The position numbers were made by a program, and so were the translations under genes. A stretch of DNA of 63,358 nt from Bacteroidaceae bacterium (GTDB lineage Bacteria > Bacteroidota > Bacteroidia > Bacteroidales > Bacteroidaceae): assembly GCA_017938245.1 (NCBI GenBank), contig JAGBBX010000047.1, forward strand, positions 1 through 63,358, in the 5' to 3' direction. The notes beneath the pieces were generated by a model. The model did no database searches. It saw nothing but the letters and a program-made list of their open reading frames with translations, and had not been told where the DNA came from. Below are positions 60,501 through 63,358 of the stretch, piece by piece (within the stretch, counting starts at the first letter, position 1; the number at the start of each line of letters is the position of its first letter).

Positions 60501-62795
60501 TCACTCAATAAAACGCTCGTTAAACATAAACCATCCTAGTGTAAGACCCGCATTCACTCCATTCTTCTTTGAACTGTAGTAATCGACATATCCGCTAACC
60601 ATAAGTGAAGAGAACCTTGCCACCGCAGCAAATTCGGCTATATACTGAAAATCACTGAAATGTTTTTTACTAAAATAGGCTGCACCGTCTGCCCCTTCTT
60701 TTATCTTGCGATAAGGTGTAAAGCCATAAAACCCTGCACGGAACTGCAAGAAATTATTCATCTTGTAAATTGGTGTAACACCACCCGCAATAAATTGGTT
60801 GGCACGAAAAGCCGGGTCATAATTGAACATACTGCTCATCGTGGGGGTATATGCTCCCGCTTGCATCATCGAAGCCTGATAACTCGACGAGAGACCTCGC
60901 GTCGAATAAAACAGATGCATATTTGTCCCGATGGTAAAGAATCTATTAATATAGAAGTGGTCTTTACGATTGTAAGACATTTGCAACCACGAGAGTCGTC
61001 TGTGTCCATTTTTCTCTTCTTGCCTGCTATCGAAACGCTCTTTACCTACAAAGAATTGCGCTCGCATCGACTCGAACATTCCGCTCGTAGAGTATACTCT
61101 GCTGTCAAGAGTATTACCTTCGAATTTCAATGAGCCACCAAAAAGGCGAATACGATTGGTATCGAAATAAGGGTTGTCGAGATTTATTATGTTAGATGGC
61201 AGATATTGGTCTTTTATATTGCCTATACCTATTCCGAATTCTGCTTTTTGACGCAAGAGGAAAGGAAATACCATCTTCAACTTCACAAACACCTCACGCT
61301 CGTGATTAAGAGCAATGGGATTCTCTTTTGCGAAGATATATTTCATATTATAGTAGTCTATTGTAGAATAGGAGCCTATTATCCTTAACGAAAGGGGAAC
61401 TTTTGAGGCAAAGTCGACACGCGACGATAACTGTACGTTATTATACACCTTTCCCAGCTGTCCGTCCAATATAAACTCCTTTGAGTGGTTGTTAAGATTG
61501 CGATAATGCAGACCGAAATATATCTGATTCGAGTTATCGGTTGATAATGCGCCACCCATCTTAAGAGTGAAAGGCGGATTCATCTCAACATCCAACATAA
61601 GAGTGTAGGTACTGTCTTGCGGATTATATACGGCGCGCGGCGTCATTCCCGAGATTACATTTCCCGAGAGCAGACGAAAATAGGCACGTTTGCAATCGTC
61701 GAAAGTAAATACATCTTTTCCTTCGGTGTGAAACTCACTTTTTATATACTCCTGCTGGTCGGGGTCTACCCCATTTATCTCTATACGCTTGAAACGCAGC
61801 TGGGGCAGACGGCTGCGAAACTGTGCCCTTCTATTGGCAAGTTGCAGACTATCGGAACGACGATGGGGAACAAGTTTCTTTATAGAGTCCATCATCTCCA
61901 TTGTCTTTTGATAGCCATAGCCCGACACAAGGTCGAGCTTGTCGAAATCGAGCAACAGAATCTTGCTTAGCTCGGTATCGAGTACTATACCCTTTCCCGG
62001 CTCGATATTATACCCGCTGCGCGAAGTTACAAGATTCTCTATCTGGCTCATCATATCACGCGTATCGGGAAGAGGAGCATTCTTGCTGACAATGCTACCC
62101 ACGATTATATCGGGATTAAAATCGCGCTGCATAACATCGACGGGGAAGTTATTGTATATTCCTCCGTCATACATCAATATGCTGTCTTTTTTTATTGGCT
62201 TAAAGACAAACGGGTAGCTCATCGAGGCACGTACCGCATCACCCAGGTCACCTTCTTTAAATATCAGTTGTTTCTTATTATATATATCGGCTGCTACACA
62301 GCGGAAGGGAACAAAGAGTTTATCGAAATTTCCATCACACAATGTGGTATACTGTGCGTATGTCTGCATTACTCCCAAACTCATTGGATTGGGGTTTATA
62401 AGTGTTATCGAAGGTTTATAGATGCGCAGCGAGTCTTTTACGTCGAAATTAATTCCGAAGAACTCGGGAACCTCGTTGTTACGGCGGAAGTAGAACATAT
62501 AGTTTGCATCCATCGTTCCTGTGTACCACTGTCTGAAATCTTCCGATGCCAATATGTCGTACATCTCTTGCGGCGAATATCCCATTGAATATAATGCGGC
62601 CACAATAGCGCCCATAGAGGTTCCGGCAACATAATCTATAGGGATATTATTCTCTTCGAGGGCCTTAATGACACCCACGTGTGCAAGCCCTCGTGCTCCA
62701 CCACCACTGAGAACAAGTCCCACCTTCTGCGCACCGGCGATTGTGGGCAACATAAGGAGTAACACTATTGTCAGAAGAATTTTTCTCATACACAT
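60501..62795 (-). CDS. Patatin-like phospholipase with outer-membrane barrel (PlpD-like)
   Basis: A 764-residue type Vd-like protein. A signal peptide (RKILLTIVLLLMLPTIAGAQ) is followed by a patatin domain with GGGARGLAHVGV (oxyanion hole), nucleophile Ser in AGTSMGAIVAALYSMGYS and catalytic Asp in MYDGGIYNNFPVDV. A POTRA-like segment (about residues 335-400, RFKRIEINGVDPDQQEYIKSEF) and a C-terminal 16-strand-type BamA-like barrel (about 410-764, ending in FNERFIE) come next. It probably exposes or retains a lipase at the outer membrane. Start at 62795 or 62789, since a -7 box sits at 62836-62829; both keep the signal peptide. Confidence 0.9.
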   Translation of the reverse strand: MCMRKILLTIVLLLMLPTIAGAQKVGLVLSGGGARGLAHVGVIKALEENNIPIDYVAGTSMGAIVAALYSMGYSPQEMYDILASEDFRQWYTGTMDANYMFYFRRNNEVPEFFGINFDVKDSLRIYKPSITLINPNPMSLGVMQTYAQYTTLCDGNFDKLFVPFRCVAADIYNKKQLIFKEGDLGDAVRASMSYPFVFKPIKKDSILMYDGGIYNNFPVDVMQRDFNPDIIVGSIVSKNAPLPDTRDMMSQIENLVTSRSGYNIEPGKGIVLDTELSKILLLDFDKLDLVSGYGYQKTMEMMDSIKKLVPHRRSDSLQLANRRAQFRSRLPQLRFKRIEINGVDPDQQEYIKSEFHTEGKDVFTFDDCKRAYFRLLSGNVISGMTPRAVYNPQDSTYTLMLDVEMNPPFTLKMGGALSTDNSNQIYFGLHYRNLNNHSKEFILDGQLGKVYNNVQLSSRVDFASKVPLSLRIIGSYSTIDYYNMKYIFAKENPIALNHEREVFVKLKMVFPFLLRQKAEFGIGIGNIKDQYLPSNIINLDNPYFDTNRIRLFGGSLKFEGNTLDSRVYSTSGMFESMRAQFFVGKERFDSRQEEKNGHRRLSWLQMSYNRKDHFYINRFFTIGTNMHLFYSTRGLSSSYQASMMQAGAYTPTMSSMFNYDPAFRANQFIAGGVTPIYKMNNFLQFRAGFYGFTPYRKIKEGADGAAYFSKKHFSDFQYIAEFAAVARFSSLMVSGYVDYYSSKKNGVNAGLTLGWFMFNERFIE

Positions 62796-62828
62796 TATCT
62801 CTTTGTCGAAAAAATATATTTTAAACAG

Positions 62829-62836
62829 CAAAGTTA
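62829..62836 (-). promoter_or_regulatory. -7 element of the patatin gene
   Basis: Minus-strand TAACTTTG, with no good -33 box. The start near 62824 gives a leader of about 30 nt and excludes an in-frame codon at 62831. Confidence 0.45.
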
Positions 62837-62938
62837 ATTTTTTGATATGATACTTTATTATTATTTGCTTTAAAAAGTTTTAATAAGAATATTTTTTATT
62901 TGCGTCTGATAAAATAGAGAAAATAAGAAACTGTTTAT

Positions 62939-63140
62939 ACAACAAAGGAGAGCGTATTGTTTCACACGCTCTCCTTTGTTGTACTATCGGCTATTTATTA
63001 TTTTAATATTTCATCGATTTGATATAATCGTTTGAAGAATAAACACTTGAAGTTATTTTGAAAAGAGCGTGGTAACGATTTGGGAATCGTGCGAATTTCT
63101 GCGGTTTGCGGTAGCAAATACTCTCAAATAACTCTTGTAT
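62939..63140 (-). ncRNA. Candidate structured small RNA (about 200 nt)
   Basis: A minus-strand -7 box TACCTTTG (63150-63143) would start an RNA near 63140. Its first 90 nt fold well: a closing helix pairs 63126-63133 with 63051-63058 and 63121-63124 with 63064-63067, enclosing hairpins TTTGC-n4-GCAAA (63105-63118) and ACGATT-n4-AATCGT (63075-63090). The 3' end is a 17-bp hairpin (62939-62955 with 62966-62982) that looks like a terminator. An overlapping 60-codon frame starts at 63185, upstream of the predicted start, so a protein is less likely. No -33 box is seen. Confidence 0.4.
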
Positions 63141-63205
63141 CACAAAGGTATAACATTTTTCTGAAATAGAGCTAATTCGCTTCAAATTTATTTTGCATAT
63201 ACAGA

Positions 63206-63238
63206 AACACTCCCGATTGATTATTCTTCGGGAGTGTT
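63206..63238. terminator. Hairpin at the end of the partial gene
   Basis: 11-bp arms AACACTCCCGA and complement (63206-63216, 63228-63238); the stop codon of the partial gene lies in the loop. Confidence 0.6.
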
Positions 63239-63358
63239 GTTTTCTTGTTGCAATCTGAATATCATTTTTTGACGCTCTATCTCAGTTGTCAATTCCTCTT
63301 TCGTTGGCAAGAATGTTAGGTACTTTGCTTGGAATAATCGGTCATTGTCTTTGAGCAT
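63221..63358 (-). CDS. C-terminal part of an unidentified protein (cut by window edge)
   Basis: The minus strand from the window end reads 45 codons to TAA at 63221: MLKDNDRLFQAKYLTFLPTK followed by a Glu-rich helix (EELTTEIERQKMIF). The first codon in the window is an ATG, but the text looks like the end of a larger protein. The LPT-x-EEL pattern near the C-terminus recalls the ends of DUF1016/YhcG-type PD-(D/E)XK nucleases; this is a weak impression only. Confidence 0.4.
   Translation of the reverse strand: MLKDNDRLFQAKYLTFLPTKEELTTEIERQKMIFRLQQENNTPEE

Noticed and set aside
63003-63185. Sixty-residue protein on the minus strand
   Set aside because: Its start lies upstream of the predicted RNA start, no ribosome-binding context is evident, and the region is better explained by base-paired stems; kept as an alternative only.

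Overview
The window looks like a chromosomal segment of a strictly anaerobic, Gram-negative gut-type Bacteroidales bacterium. The evidence is: promoters of the Bacteroidetes type (TTTG, 19-22 bp, TAnnTTTG) ahead of many genes; a 47-bp type II-C CRISPR repeat of the Bacteroides kind; the group B [FeFe] hydrogenase, rubrerythrin, pyruvate phosphate dikinase and menaquinone genes; type B ribosomal protein L31; and protein sequences that read throughout as Bacteroidetes family members. The genus cannot be fixed from the sequence alone.

Layout. 1-1134: right-hand part of a CRISPR array (15 repeats, 14 complete spacers); no cas gene lies in the window. 1135-1709: gene-free, with small palindromic repeats. 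1.7-9.0 kb: sppA, then the [FeFe]-hydrogenase maturase operon hydE-hydG-hydF on the minus strand, divergent from the hydrogenase gene. 9.2-15.1 kb: phoH, purC, aroE, an LTA-synthase-like sulfatase and a glycosyltransferase. 15.2-19.7 kb: a membrane-anchored TPR regulator-like lipoprotein, an ornithine cyclodeaminase homologue and a System II cytochrome c assembly pair (resB, ccsA). 19.9-27.2 kb: htpG, the rplU-rpmA operon with an unusual insertion in L21, and the ftsK-lolA-trxB operon. 27.4-35.7 kb: DUF5063 gene, DEDD exonuclease, RlmI-like methyltransferase, L31, secreted nuclease, rubrerythrin, GDPD, peptidoglycan-binding protein, RluA-type pseudouridine synthase and RlmD. 36.1-49.1 kb: ppdK with a long structured leader; a rhaB-rhaD rhamnose pair and an FAD oxidoreductase enclosed by inverted copies of a hairpin-rich dispersed repeat; class II aldolase; and an udk - lytic transglycosylase - Dna2-like nuclease/helicase operon. 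49.1-57.2 kb: a phage-derived island. 57.2-63.4 kb: gamma-carbonic-anhydrase family protein, menA, menG, a bile-acid:sodium symporter family transporter, tRNA-Arg(ACG), a patatin/outer-membrane barrel protein, a candidate structured RNA and a partial gene.

How the genes work together. HydE, HydG and HydF build the H-cluster for the adjacent group B hydrogenase, which probably disposes of reductant as H2 or senses it. MenA, MenG and the Ccs pair point to a menaquinone/cytochrome c respiratory chain. PpdK and aldolase serve glycolysis/gluconeogenesis, and RhaB-RhaD feeds rhamnose into it.

Most notable signals: (1) every full CRISPR repeat contains an exact Bacteroidetes promoter on the strand expected to encode crRNA, so each spacer may have its own promoter, as known for Neisseria and Campylobacter II-C arrays; (2) an intact, mobile-looking cassette of a portal-like protein, a 1474-residue polyvalent protein with an HEVVGH metallopeptidase motif and two small ejection-protein-like genes, without capsid or terminase genes, next to an integrase stump; (3) a candidate structured RNA of about 200 nt; (4) promoter-carrying, hairpin-rich inverted repeats around the rhamnose/FAD island.
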